Below, piece by piece: positions 1 through 10,617 of a stretch of 52,913 nucleotides of DNA. The DNA is from Coprinopsis marcescibilis (taxonomy: Eukaryota > Basidiomycota > Agaricomycetes > Agaricales > Psathyrellaceae): contig ML210154.1 in NCBI GenBank assembly GCA_004369085.1, forward strand, positions 1,228 through 54,140, given 5' to 3'. Below the pieces are notes generated by a model, which was not told where the DNA came from, made no database searches, and was given only the letters and a program-made list of their open reading frames with translations. Both the position numbers and the translations under genes were made by a program. Within the stretch, counting starts at the first letter, position 1; every line of letters starts with the position of its first letter.

Positions 1-2
1 CG

Positions 3-464
3 AAGCTCTTCCCGAGCCTGCACACCCTCAACCTATCGTTCAACCGTCTTTCGGACGGCCAGCTCTCGCAGGAGAATTTGGTGGAGCTGTTGCTGCAGAC
101 TACGAACCATGCGGGGCCGAGGCACCTGATGCTGCGGGGGAACAAGCTGTCCGAGCTCGCTGGGTTCCAAAAGCTGGCAGAGATGTTCAAGGGGAACAAG
201 GACGTTCCTGAATGGAAGCTCGAAGAACTGGACCTGCGGAATAACGAGATTGGTAAGCTGCCTCCCGAGTTGGGTCTCCTGCCGTTGGACGTGTTTTTGG
301 TCGACAGAAATACGTGAGTCGATCGTGTTCTGTTCCTTGGGTCGGAGAAGATGATGGCACTGACACCCTTTTTGATTGACAGATTCCGAGTTCCTCAGCG
401 CCGAATCTGGGAAAGGGAGAGCACGAAGGGGTTGTTGAGTTGGTTGAGGGGACGTCTTGAGTGA
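3..464 (+). CDS. Leucine-rich repeat protein, LRRC40-like, 3' end
   Basis: This is the C-terminal part of a leucine-rich repeat protein whose 5' end lies outside the window. The frame is open from base 3. Exon 1 ends at 313, an intron runs 314-382 (GTGAGT...ACAG), and the last exon is 383-464 with a TGA stop. LRR units are visible as LHTLNLSFNRLS, RHLMLRGNKLSEL and LEELDLRNNEIGKLPPEL. They are followed by the capping segment LLPLDVFLVDRNTFRVPQRR and the tail KGLLSWLRGRLE. That tail, with a final hydrophobic segment after the NTFRVP motif, is typical of the LRRC40 type. LRR arrays of this kind are protein-interaction scaffolds; no enzyme domain is visible in this part. The family assignment is good; the exact role of the fungal member is not known to me. 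Confidence 0.85.
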
Positions 465-1233
465 GAGTGGTCGTGCTTTGGCGTTGGTTGACCTCTACTT
501 TCCGATATTCCGCTATACCCAAAGGCCGCTGGGACCCTTGTTTCGTCTGAAACCACCTCACCCTTCCCCATTAATTCGTCGCAGTTCACGCGATTATCAT
601 CTTGTCAAGGTTCAATGGTATATCATTGGAATTTCCAATTCAATATCTGCATTTGACCGTATCGAGATGAACACTGGAGATATGCGCATACCGTGGGCAG
701 AAGAAGACACGTTTTCCATGGTGAGTGCGATAGAAAAGATGATTTCTCTATGGAAGTGCGTCATCATGCATCAACTGTCATCAACTTCGGGATGCCTTCT
801 CAGCTCGCTGATTCTTTAGATTCGTTATCACAAACAAGCACTCCGAAGCGAGATTTTCAAACCCGTTGCTGCGGTGCTGCGGTGGTCAAATCCGTCGTTC
901 GCTTCAGCCTAAAACTTGACGATGTGCCACCAAGGCAGAAGTTCTTTCGATGGGTAAGAACCGTTCCATGAGGGACAAGTTGGGACGAACAAAGACTCGA
1001 CATCCGGTTAAGGGGCGCTGTGAGGTGCCATGCTACTGGCTACCCCGATATCCTCATGCCTTTCCTTACGGAGTCTAGACTGTCATGCTCCCATCGACCA
1101 ATCACCAGCGAGGTTCGCCAAACTTCATTTATCAAGGAATGTAGCTCCACTTGAATCCGTTTCAAAACGGTCAAACTTTAGTGTTCGCCTTTAAAATGAG
1201 CCTCACGCTGGAACAAACCTACCTCACTTCAGC
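465..1233. other. Intergenic, no gene seen
   Basis: This holds the 3' untranslated region of the LRR gene and the upstream region of array copy 1. Short open frames on the plus strand here have no coding character. The only site I would mark is the TATA-like box at 1190-1196. Confidence 0.6.
1190..1196 (+). promoter_or_regulatory. TATA-like box of array copy 1
   Basis: The sequence TTTAAAA lies 44 bp before the ATG of copy 1. Copies 2 and 3 have TATAAA at 46 and 43 bp before their ATGs, so the shared position supports a core promoter element. It is a weaker match than in the other two copies. Confidence 0.45.
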
Positions 1234-1870
1234 ATGAATCTCCTACCCTCGATTGGACACTCATTCACCTCCGAGAACGGCTCTAAACGTCTCAGACATG
1301 CGTACACGCAGTACGCAGGTACGGTCGCGCCAACCTTGTATGATGTAGGGAACCCTGGGGACATCTTCATCGTCCTCAGCAGCATAGGTTCACTCACCTT
1401 CCCGGTTGCCGTATATACCAGAGGCACACACTGCTGGACCCAATGGCTGAACCATAACGCCAGACCTCACCACCCGGACTCTCGATTTCAAGACCGTGTG
1501 CTGGGTATTTCCAAACCAGGAACGGCACGTCGTGTTTTCTCCTGGTTGCCCAATCGACACGACAGCCACCTCGGCGAATGTACGTTATGTTTCTTCTACT
1601 TCCGATGTCACCGTCCAACCTCTCTTTCCAGACTCCAGTATCGAAGAAGAGGCGAGGGATGTCCTCGCTTCGGTCTACTTGTCCTCAGCCAACGCGACCG
1701 GTCATGCGTCCAATTTGCCCGGTAGTTCCAACCCGGTTCGCCAGCAAGTGTATACGTTCAGACACTTGCGTCCTCAAGACTTCGATAGGGCCGACAATCG
1801 TGCTCAAATTGACCAGGAATTTGTTGCATTGACCCCCGTCCCAAACGCCCCATCCTGGGACAACCGTTGA
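1234..1870 (+). CDS. Array family protein, copy 1 (unknown function)
   Basis: Unrecognised 194-residue protein. Exon 1 is 1234-1579, intron 1580-1631 (52 nt), exon 2 1632-1870. The core, from about residue 21, carries HAYTQYAG, NPGDIFIV, AVYTRGTHCWTQW, RPHHP, DRVLGISKP and RRVFSWL, then a His-rich H-x-SHL just before the intron. Copies 2 and 3 repeat the same motif order and have a phase-1 intron after the same codon, so the spliced codon is Tyr in each. Exon 2 begins with an IEEEARDVLAS stretch matching the other copies, then diverges into a Ser/Pro/Asn-rich tail. No signal peptide or membrane segment is evident. I know no named domain for it, so no function is offered. The start was chosen because it lies 44 bp past a TATA-like box and the N-terminus aligns with the dead copy at 4858. 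Confidence 0.75.
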
Positions 1871-4857
1871 AAGCCCCGTGGCAGTTCTGATCTGTAAAGA
1901 AACTCTATCGGGTCCAAATTAGAAGCCGAAGACCGACAACTCACAATATATATATATATAGCTACTGTCGCTTATTTCCTGCGAGGTCCTTGGATCTACT
2001 ACCCCATACCCCGCCTGTATTGTTCCCTTCTTTCGCGCATTTGAACAAAGAGATTTGATGTCCGATGAGCACACAAAACAAACGTTACCAATGACCCGGT
2101 GTTTGAGGAAAGCTGCGAGGTGTGAAATTCCATAGCTTTGGTTGGTTTGGTTGGTCACTGCTTTCGGCGCAATGGAGTAGGAGAGATGTGATGAGAATAC
2201 CATGTGAGAGTAACGAGCGTTGGAGAGGATTCTGAACCCGGTCTTGGAAGAATATTCCGAATGAATGAAGAACGCCGCTGCGAGCTGTAAAAAATCTATT
2301 AATAGAGTGCCAGTTCGTCGGGAGTGCGGAAGCACAGCCATTCACAGCGCACTTTGGTGCGTTTGACGGTGGAATCTAATACAAACATACTTTTAGTGCC
2401 TCGTTTTGCCCATAAACATATTTGAGTCCCACCCTAGCCTGGCCTTGGATTCTCTTTTCGGACCGCCATCTTCTTCGATCATCCGCAAATTTCCATAAGC
2501 TTTCACCGAATGACAGGCCTCGAAATGTATTTGACGGTCAATCACGACCACAGCGGTAAGCATACGCGTTTCCTCCCCAAACCCCAATGTTTTCCAATAA
2601 AGCCGATGTGATCTCCATGACCAACTCCCCGATCACATTCCCACTGGAATATGACTCGTTTGCCAGGTTACGAACGAGAAGATTGAAGCATCGACGGAGA
2701 CGACGCGTTGATGTCGCAGCAAGCGCAAGGGCTGTAGCGAGGCCGTAAGCACAACGTGGACTTCAGAGCATGGAACGAGGGCCACCGAACGGTTACGTAC
2801 CCGAAGTCACTGCTGTTGAATGATCGACGGAGGTAAAGATAAAAATCGCACTGGGGTCCAGGAATTAATTAGTACGCCACAACACCTGAGAACAAGCTCC
2901 CCTACCATCCCGCGATGGAGAGCTTTGGCTGAGCTGCAGTGTCCAAGCTTTCGCGTTGCTCGTGTTGGGAAATTGAACGAACCCTGTCATATGTTCCACA
3001 TGGTACACGCCCGTTGGTCCCCTACATTGGCCGCCACCTTGGTGAGCCGCGGAGTCACACAATTAACGTGAGTTCCAGATTCACCTCCATGAAACACGGC
3101 AATGAGACGGCCAATATCAAAGAAGGGCGTTTGTAGTAACAGCTTATGGTTTCCAGATATCCCTTGAGAAATGAATTCAATAGATAGGCTGTTTGCGGAA
3201 CATCACAACGGCATACCTTGAACTGTGCCGCTTCATTTCAAACCAGATGAAGAGCCTCGTAATTTTCTGGTCGAAAGGAAATGAATCAAAGCGCTAGTGT
3301 CGACTTCATTCCTTTAGCGGCACCGCAGCGTAGGAGAGGAAGGTGGCATCACCGCTTGACCTACAACCCACAAACCTATCTCAATCCGAACTGAGAGGAG
3401 CATGTCCCAAAGTCGATTACCGTTCGAAATCAGACATCGTCACAATAACGCAGCTCTAGCGTTGGTAATAGGTCGCATTTTCAGTCGAAAAAGTTATCAA
3501 CAGACAAGAGGGAGATTACACACGGACGAAGACACGGAGAGGAGAGAAATATGTTGCGAGGATATCGGCGGTATGCAGGATTCTACAGACAGTGTTCAAA
3601 CCCCGTCAATCTGAATTGAATCGCGAATGTCATGGATTAATGACCACATCGGTCACCTTAGGGTACATTTGGAGAGACTGAAAGTGCCAAATAAGTTGTG
3701 AGTGGTCAGCAGAGTATGGAATCAGAAGAATCGTACCTCTGCTATGCGAACGAGGCGTACCAACACGACAACTGTGAGTGTCGTGCCCAACAGGGAGATC
3801 ACCGCCCTGACCCTTGTGCAAGTCATATTTCTGGCCCAAAAACGACAGCCACAAACACCACGGTCAGTCAGAGCGGCATGAGCAGGTCGAAGCACGCTAA
3901 GCAAATATCGTTGCTAGTTAAAGACGATTCGTTGCGCGGTCGAAGGTCATGACTTGTCCGGGGTACCTTCACGCACACTTACGCATATAAAACAAGGCTC
4001 AACGCATCAGCCCTAGTTTTGATGCCTCTTGAGAGTTTGGGGGCACTTCTGAAATCTGCCCGCGAAGTTCGAAGGGTAATGAGGATGGAGGTTAAGGGCA
4101 TTGTCAGAACGGTCACTGATGACGGCCTGAACGTAGTTGCTCCCACGGCCAATGCCGCGTACAATTGTCGAAGTGCATAGCTTCGTTTTACGAATTCACC
4201 TCGACTTTCATCACGCACAGTAATGTCGATGCTATGAGAAAACAGTTGAACTCTATCATTTATCTCGGCCAGGACGGTCGCCTCCACGGTGTTCGACAAG
4301 GATACGGATGAAAAATTGAATTGTTTCGCGCGCGTGTCACTCGTGATGCGCCTTCGGCATTGAAAGTCTGCTGGGCGTTGGGAATTGTGAGCGTGGCATG
4401 CTATCCTGGGGTGTGGGCCTATCTAGCTATGTGATTTACACTATGAATTCCCCAACACAATGAAGAGGTTGGGATGAAACTCGCTTAGCAGTGAGCACAG
4501 CCACAGCACCAGCCTTCGAGCACTGTGTCGCCGTGGCATCGTGCCTCAACCTATCTGTATATTAGACCGGTGACCGGTCTATCTGCTTCTATCTATATGT
4601 TACGAGCGATTAAATGGAACGCCATCAGGCATGCTATGTCGTATGCACTTATGAAATTATTTTTATTGGGCACAATTGGTGTGCGATTCACATCACCACA
4701 TCTTTATCGTCATTCCTAGTCCTGCGCAGTACGATTAGAAAGAGACCCTGCTTAGTACCTTCGTCTCTCTTGGCAATCCCCGGATAGCAATGTAGTTCCA
4801 CCTTATGAAAACTCTTTCGAGGGTTGAGCGGGATCAAAATTCTCGCTGCTCGCATCA
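1871..4857. other. Long gene-poor spacer between array copies
   Basis: No convincing gene is present. A 15-nt AT microsatellite lies at 1946-1960. Minus-strand open frames at 1919-2341 (140 codons from a real ATG) and 3979-4299 (begins with TTG, no ATG near the start) show no recognisable motif and I do not call them. A short perfect inverted repeat is at 4563-4581. I found no coding copy of a transposase or reverse transcriptase. Confidence 0.55.
4563..4581. repeat. Short perfect inverted repeat
   Basis: Arms TAGACCGG and CCGGTCTA are separated by TGA. The arms are exact. It lies about 280 bp before the dead array copy. It may be a chance palindrome. Confidence 0.4.
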
Positions 4858-5202
4858 ATGAACCTGCCCCCTATTGAACACTCATTCGCCTGGGGAAACA
4901 ATCTGTGGTGCCACAAGCAGCCCTACACACAATATGGGTACTTCTGCACCAGCTTGTGGAGAACAACGGGAGACCTTGGCAACATATACATTGTCGTCAG
5001 CCTTATACTGTAGGTCCCCAATGGATCTACCCATTCTGAGGCCGATTGCTGGAGAGACTGGGTAGGTCCAGACAACCGGCCTCATCATCCTTTGCCATAA
5101 TTCCGACCTCGAGTCTGGGGCATCGCAAACCCCGGGACATCCCGACGGCTGCTATCTTCATTGCTACCTAAGCAGCCATCTAGGCAGATGTACGACCCAT
5201 GA
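4858..5202 (+). pseudogene. Array family, decayed copy (closest to copy 1)
   Basis: This is a non-functional member of the array family. One reading frame from the ATG at 4858 aligns with copy 1 along exon 1. It begins MNLPPIEHSF against MNLLPSIGHSF, then has PYTQYG, GDLGNIYIVVS for NPGDIFIVLS, CWRDW for CWTQW, NRPHHP, and VWGIANPGTSRR for VLGISKPGTARR. The frame is kept over the whole stretch, but it is broken by TAG at 5011-5013 and TAA at 5098-5100, and it stops at TGA 5200-5202. A GTACG donor-like site survives where exon 1 of copy 1 ends. I could not find a convincing exon 2. The key Asp of PGDIF is replaced by Asn. Part of the upstream region (around AATGTAGTTCCACCTT) also resembles the copy 1 promoter, so the duplication included flanking DNA. 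Confidence 0.8.
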
Positions 5203-6677
5203 GTTCTGAATCTTCTATACTGAAGCTAGCTGCTAACTTTGATGACCGGTTTATCATGTCAGGTTCTAAACAAGTAGCATTGAACCCCATATGATGTGTC
5301 GGCAAATTATCCTCGTGACGCTTCTGAACGGAACCATCTCTCTTCGAGCCTCGAGGTATGCCTTTCTATAACATATCATCGGAACATGGATAAGACGCCC
5401 TTTCGCCTCGAGAAACGTTGCACTTTTATATATCACATCACTTACGATAACTATCATTGCGGCGTTGCTCGCCTTTCCTTTGGGTCGTATAAATCCGTCC
5501 GAATGTCAGAAAATTGTATTGATCTGTTGGTTGAGATGCTCAGGGAGGGCTGTAGCTTGACTGTGCCCAATGTCCTATTCCATCGGGGAAAACACTCTGT
5601 CTCGGTAAGAAGCTTGATGGCAAATAGGATGGTGTGCCGACGAGCCAAAGCGAACCAACTGCGAGTCAGAGATTTGGCTCGAGATAGCCTCTTCAGCTTG
5701 GGTTTCAACGCTGAGTCTGTGACATGGGCCTGGTGGGTTTTACATACTGAAGCTCGATTTAGCACGGCTCGTGTAGATTGTAAGTATGTAGGTTCTTTGA
5801 CTCCGATCTTCATATCCTGCCTCCAGATTGAGGGTGTAGATATCCTAGGACAAACTAAACCCTCTTGCCTAAACGCTTCAACTTCCCAGTTATGCCCCCG
5901 CTACCCTTCTTTTGAGCTTGTCCAAACGTTGGGGTCCCTTGGACACACCGTACGGAGATGATATGCAGCTGTGTTCATAGTTTGGTGACCCTGGCCCTGG
6001 ATTGCGGATTCAGATCGGACAACTCCAGAGCGACGTCCCCAAATCCCCTTGCTTTCTTTTCAGCTTCGGTGGGCACAATGGCGTTTTCGAGAAGGACCGC
6101 GTCCATACCCTCTTTTTCGAGACTCCGCTTCGAATTGTTTCTCACGGAGTACGAGGCATGAAAACTCTGATGATAAATCAGCATCTCCGCCGCGATTGTT
6201 TCTCCTAAGTGCCCAAGGGAGGTTTGGCCTTTCATGAATGCGAGCCGTTACCCGTTACCCTTATCTCGGTGATCAGCAATCCTCTGGCCAATTCTGATTA
6301 TCCAGTTTTTCAGAGTGCATCCGTTTTGCTGCAGTGAGTTAGGTTAGAGAATGCGTGTGAGCCGTATTGTTATTTCTGGAATACTGCATACAATTTATCC
6401 GCCCGGTTGCTATATGTACTATTAAGTTACATCCTAGGAACAGAATTCTCCTGGTCATGTATGAGTATGTCACCTTGGTCGACAGGGACAGGGAGATCAT
6501 GCTTCGAAACCAGGATAAGCCAACATGCTAAGATATCGCGATATCCCACGCGGATATTTCATACCAGGTTAGTACTGACGATAATTGTGAGCTTGAATCT
6601 GGATATATATATGACGGTCAAGCTGGCTCGGTATAAAGGAGGATATCTCGCTGGGATGAGCTTTAGAGAGCTTCCTC
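5203..6677. other. Spacer with weak open frames
   Basis: Two frames deserve mention. A plus-strand frame at 5296-5961 stays open for 221 codons but begins with GTG and overlaps a 119-codon antisense frame, and I recognise nothing in it. A minus-strand frame at 6235-5975 has a real ATG, 86 codons and a more protein-like composition (rich in Lys, Glu and Ala, including the stretch VPTEAEKKARGFGDVALEL). It could be a small gene or the remnant of one. A perfect 14-bp palindrome (GATATCGCGATATC) lies at 6532-6545. Confidence 0.4.
6632..6637 (+). promoter_or_regulatory. TATA box of array copy 2
   Basis: TATAAA, 46 bp before the ATG at 6678. The context (GTATAAAGGAGG) resembles that of copy 3 (GTATAAAGTGAG). 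Confidence 0.6.
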
Positions 6678-7480
6678 ATGCCGAACTACCGTCCCCTCCC
6701 ACTTGCCTTCACCTCCATGGACCATGACTCAGACAGTTCAGATCGAAAGATCCATCGTTACATTCAATTCGCCGGGCCACTCCCCCCTGATGAAACGACA
6801 GGCAAGCCCGGCGACGTGTTTATCGTTGTCAAAAACGGAGGGGATACAGCCAGTGCCGCAGGCGTGCCTACTGAAATATATGCTCGGGGCAAGAGTCAAT
6901 GGGAGAAATGGGAGTGCCACCGGCCGGAGCACCCCCTTGTAAATGGACGCGTACTAGGGATCTCCAAGCCTACAAAAGGACAACGAGTTTATACCTGGTT
7001 GGGAAAGAGACATGTCTCCCATCTCGCTAACTGTAAGGCTCATACACTTACTGTGCCCCGAGCACCTGTTGATATCCTTCACTTTCTCCAGACAATGGCG
7101 ACATTCAGAAGGAGACTAGGGACGTACTCGACTCTTCGTACAATGTTCGAGAACGTAGGGGCACTTCAAAAGCGCATCGACAGCACCCCAAGTCGTGGAA
7201 GTTCATTCACTGCAATACAGGGCCAGACTTGCAGGACAACGCCGGAATCACCTTGTCGCTACCACCGCAGGCTGGAGCCAATCCTGATCGTGACAGCACC
7301 CCCAATAACCTCGATACAGCGCAAGCCGAGACACAGACACAAGTAGTGCCGCATCAACAAGCCACCGACGACCTTGAATGGTTCGTACCAGGCCAAGAAA
7401 ACGGAGGTGTCGAGTTTTCGTCGCCCCCCCAATACCCATGGATCCTCGACAACCCATTCCTAGGATTCCCTCAACTTTAA
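6678..7480 (+). CDS. Array family protein, copy 2 (unknown function)
   Basis: Unrecognised 247-residue protein, the longest member of the array. Exon 1 is 6678-7032, intron 7033-7091 (59 nt), exon 2 7092-7480. The core motifs are HRYIQFAG, KPGDVFIV, EIYARGKSQWEKW, RPEHP, GRVLGISKP, QRVYTWL and RHVSHL. The intron is phase 1 at the same place as in copies 1 and 3, and exon 2 opens with the matching IQKETRDVLDS. The rest of exon 2 is Gln, Asp and Pro rich and ends in a hydrophobic, Trp/Phe-containing tail. A second in-frame ATG at 6717 is possible. I prefer 6678 because it lies 46 bp past a TATA box and the extra N-terminal residues share a FTS motif with copy 1. There is no signal peptide, no membrane segment and no known catalytic motif. 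Confidence 0.75.
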
Positions 7481-9609
7481 TATCACACTATATTTCTCTG
7501 CACTAATTTCCGCGTAGTTCTGTTTGATCTCCTCCTACTTTTAGTTTAAATGTCTCGGCCGGAACTTGTTGTACGCGCTGCCAGTGATATTGCGAAGGGG
7601 TGCTGCAAAAAGTCGGACGTCCGGCGACGGGAGGTTACAGTTTGTAAAATGGAGCGAGGGAGTCCTTCGTTACGTCGAGAGAAACCATGCGGCGTAGCTG
7701 GTGCGAAATTGAGGAGGGTGCGACTTTGCCATCCGGACATTGAAACGAGTCGGCCGCTGGCGGGATGCCGAGCCCCTCAGCCGCCCATGACATGCGTCGG
7801 TATGCTTTGAATGTGTGTCCCCATCGGGCCCGGGCGTTCCACATAGCATCATATCTGAGTCTTCTTCGCCATCGTAGCTAACTACACCGGTTGATTAGAC
7901 CAGAACGGCGTGACAAAAGTAAATGCTTACCGACGCTGCTGGACCAACAGCCGTGTAACCGTATACCATTGTCCAGCTCGTGTAAATTCTCGCGCCTCGA
8001 GAAAGTGCTATGGGAGAAAGAGCTAGGTCCCTGCAAAGGCAGGCTTTAGTGAAGTCCAAGAGACTAGTAGCGAATGAGTAAATGAGATGGCCCACATGCT
8101 TGAACCACGTTGGAGCCACGCGTCAACAGACGCAGCCATATTGTTGATACATCTAGGCAGCGGACATCGTGGATTTGCTGACCCGCTGCGCAGAGACCAG
8201 TGTAGTGCGCAAGAGTGGAATGCTCACCACGTGGCGTTGTACCGAGGGAGTCATAGACTTGAAGGAAGGACGAGACCGTGTGGTGCCGGTAAGCTTCAGA
8301 AACACCTCATACAAGCGGTAAATACACTCACGACAACGACCACTACAGCTGGGCTGCATTTATCCAGACTGCGAGCAAGATTTTAGAAAGCCCCACTTCC
8401 ATCACCCTGATCGAGCCTCAGGCTAAGGCCCGTTCTACTAGAGGGCTGAGACGAGCTGCTTCACCGCTTCTCAAATAAAACCATGGATCTGAGGGCAAGC
8501 AGCAAAGGATTCTCAGAGAGGGGCCCTGAACATGATTCATTTGAATGTGACTTACCCCTGCAACTCACATAGCCTCAGTGCTGTTACCGGCGCTCGTCAA
8601 CTGCAACATTGCACGCCCAGATGTCAAAGATATGCGAGATAGCTGTGAGATAGCTGTGGGGGGGAGGTACAAAGTCAAGCGAGAGGAAGGGAAAGCCAAC
8701 CCATGACACCCTTTCTAGGGAGGGGGACAAAAAGTCCATTTGCAATCTGCCAACCTTGTTTCTTGTGTGTGGTGATGGAAGAGAGCCGCTCGTAAACGCC
8801 GGTACCAATAGTAACTCCCCTCCAATCATGGTCCCCCGGAGCCACCAGCAACTTGGAGCCTGTGACTACGTCTGGGTAAAGCGAACTCCGCTCGCCAGGG
8901 GCGCGAATAAACGACCACAGAGGTCACTTGTGACATCTATACTGTTTCACGTTGAGCTGACTGGTGATGGGCAAAGACAATGAGTCACGGTCACCGCAAC
9001 GATGTGCCGAACACCACAGCCATGATCTACTCTAATCTCTGTTACATATGATCAGTTCTCTGAACATGAGAGCAGGGAGGCTCCAACTGGATGATTATTT
9101 TATATGCTAATGATTAGGGCGCTTGACCATCGGAGACTGTGGACTTTCAAGCGAGGCTGTACATTTGCAGAGTACACTGACAGTCAAGACTAGTTGCCTC
9201 TTGGATGTGTACACACCGTTTGGCGCATCGTATAAATTAAGCGCCGAGGATACTTCGAGCCATGTATACACAAGACTTCCGACTCTGATTCTGCGGGCGA
9301 AAGCGTTTGCATCAATCAGTTTGACGTCGTAACAGTGGGAGAGTGGAAATTATTCCACTAGGTCCGCTAAATAAAAGAAGTTCGGTGGGAACGCGCGGAA
9401 TCATTGGTCCTATAATCAGTTCATAGTGTTGGTTTTAGCCGAGAAATGGTCCCCAACATCATAACTCCCTACGAAACAGCCCCTTGTATAATCTTTTTAC
9501 CTTGAGAGTCTTCTGTATTGGTGTATTGTTCGACGGTCAAACAACGGCACACAGGGACCAGTCACTCGTGGTCACTCCTGTTCACTCGAGGCCGGGTCGC
9601 TATCCATAC

Positions 9610-9632
9610 AGCCCGATGGTTGCCATCGGGCT
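9610..9632. repeat. Perfect hairpin-forming inverted repeat
   Basis: Arms AGCCCGATGG and CCATCGGGCT are exact complements around a 3-nt loop (TTG). It sits about 270 bp before the start of array copy 3. Whether it is a regulatory site or a chance palindrome cannot be decided from sequence alone. Confidence 0.5.
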
Positions 9633-9860
9633 ATGTGCGGCCGATCTATCAGCACCTGTAAGTAGTGCGATAAGGATAGGCGTGTACTAAGAACCACCAA
9701 GATGCGGAACGGCCATCTCCGATTTCTTCTTCTGTAAAGTTTGGCGCATCAGACATGAGGTTTTAAAGTTAAGGAAGACACTGCGCACAACCAGCCGAAT
9801 TCTCCGGCAGGTTGCCTTAAATGAAAGACAGATATAGCCGGTAAATCGGTTTCAGGTCTG

Positions 9861-9866
9861 TATAAA
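9861..9866 (+). promoter_or_regulatory. TATA box of array copy 3
   Basis: TATAAA, 43 bp before the ATG at 9904. The position matches the elements of copies 1 and 2. Confidence 0.6.
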
Positions 9867-9903
9867 GTGAGTAGAGGGAGGGGAGTTCATCGCAAGACCC
9901 ACC

Positions 9904-10617
9904 ATGTCAACTCTCTCCTCCTCCCGCTCGCTGTTGTTTTACATCATGGAGGGCCCGTCCAATCGGCAAACGCATCGCTATACGCAATGCACTGGTCCAT
10001 CCCTCCCAGACGCGTCCACGAAGCGCCCCGGGGATATTTTTATAGTGCAACACCCTCTTCCCGCGGCGTACGCTCGAGGTCAAGATGGTTGGCAGAAATG
10101 GGAATGTGGTCGCCTGACACACCCCAGATTCCACGACAGAATAATGGGAATATCCAAGCCAGGAAAGCAGCCACGAGTCTTTCGATGGTTGACCGAAAAG
10201 CACAGAGCCCACCTCGTCAATTGTAAGATTTATTCTCTGAGCACTGTCCCGGGCCCAAAGAGTTACCTATTGGCTCATCCTGTCCTTTCAGACCAAACAG
10301 ATATAATGCGCGAAGTGAACGATGTGTTGGCCTCTGCTTCAAGCATCCCCAAAAAAACTACATCCCGTCACCGAAGCTCAGCGAAAGGCAAAGGTGCAGA
10401 GAATCCCGTCCAGCAGTCCACTGGGATGGCTCAGCCATTGTCATCCCTCATGGCCACGTATCAGCCTGAGGCTGAGCACAGCAGCGCCAACGACGTTTTT
10501 ATGGCACCACATCCAAAGCCCCAGGTCCCGCAAGACGACAGTGGTCTGCTCTCCGGCTCCAACTTCCAGCCCGTATCCGGGTTTAATCAAGAAAACGCCA
10601 TGGTCGATTTTCCATAA
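9904..10617 (+). CDS. Array family protein, copy 3 (unknown function)
   Basis: Unrecognised 214-residue protein. Exon 1 is 9904-10222, intron 10223-10291, exon 2 10292-10617. Core motifs are HRYTQCTG, RPGDIFIV, AAYARGQDGWQKW, RLTHP, DRIMGISKP, PRVFRWL and KHRAHL, the same order as the other copies but with a shorter loop between PGDIFIV and YARG. The intron is phase 1 after the homologous codon. Exon 2 opens with IMREVNDVLAS, then a Lys/Ser-rich stretch, and ends with an acidic-hydrophobic tail. The intron is 69 nt and has no stop in frame, so an unspliced transcript would encode a 23-residue-longer protein. I prefer the spliced form because it restores the Tyr and downstream helix conserved in copies 1 and 2. 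Confidence 0.75.
   Translation: MSTLSSSRSLLFYIMEGPSNRQTHRYTQCTGPSLPDASTKRPGDIFIVQHPLPAAYARGQDGWQKWECGRLTHPRFHDRIMGISKPGKQPRVFRWLTEKHRAHLVNCKIYSLSTVPGPKSYLLAHPVLSDQTDIMREVNDVLASASSIPKKTTSRHRSSAKGKGAENPVQQSTGMAQPLSSLMATYQPEAEHSSANDVFMAPHPKPQVPQDDSGLLSGSNFQPVSGFNQENAMVDFP

Larger units (their letters stand above)
7481..9903. other. Gene-poor spacer between copies 2 and 3
   Basis: No gene is supported. Open frames are short and occur on both strands at once. Two features were noted: a perfect 10-bp hairpin at 9610-9632 and the TATA box of copy 3 at 9861-9866. Confidence 0.55.

Noticed and set aside
1919..2341. 140-codon minus-strand open frame with an ATG
   Set aside because: No domain, low-complexity end over an AT repeat, and no splice or neighbour support.
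3979..4299. 106-codon minus-strand frame
   Set aside because: Starts with TTG; the first ATG leaves only a short peptide, and no family is recognised.
5296..5961. 221-codon plus-strand open frame
   Set aside because: It begins with GTG, overlaps a long antisense frame and shows no motif, so chance is likely.
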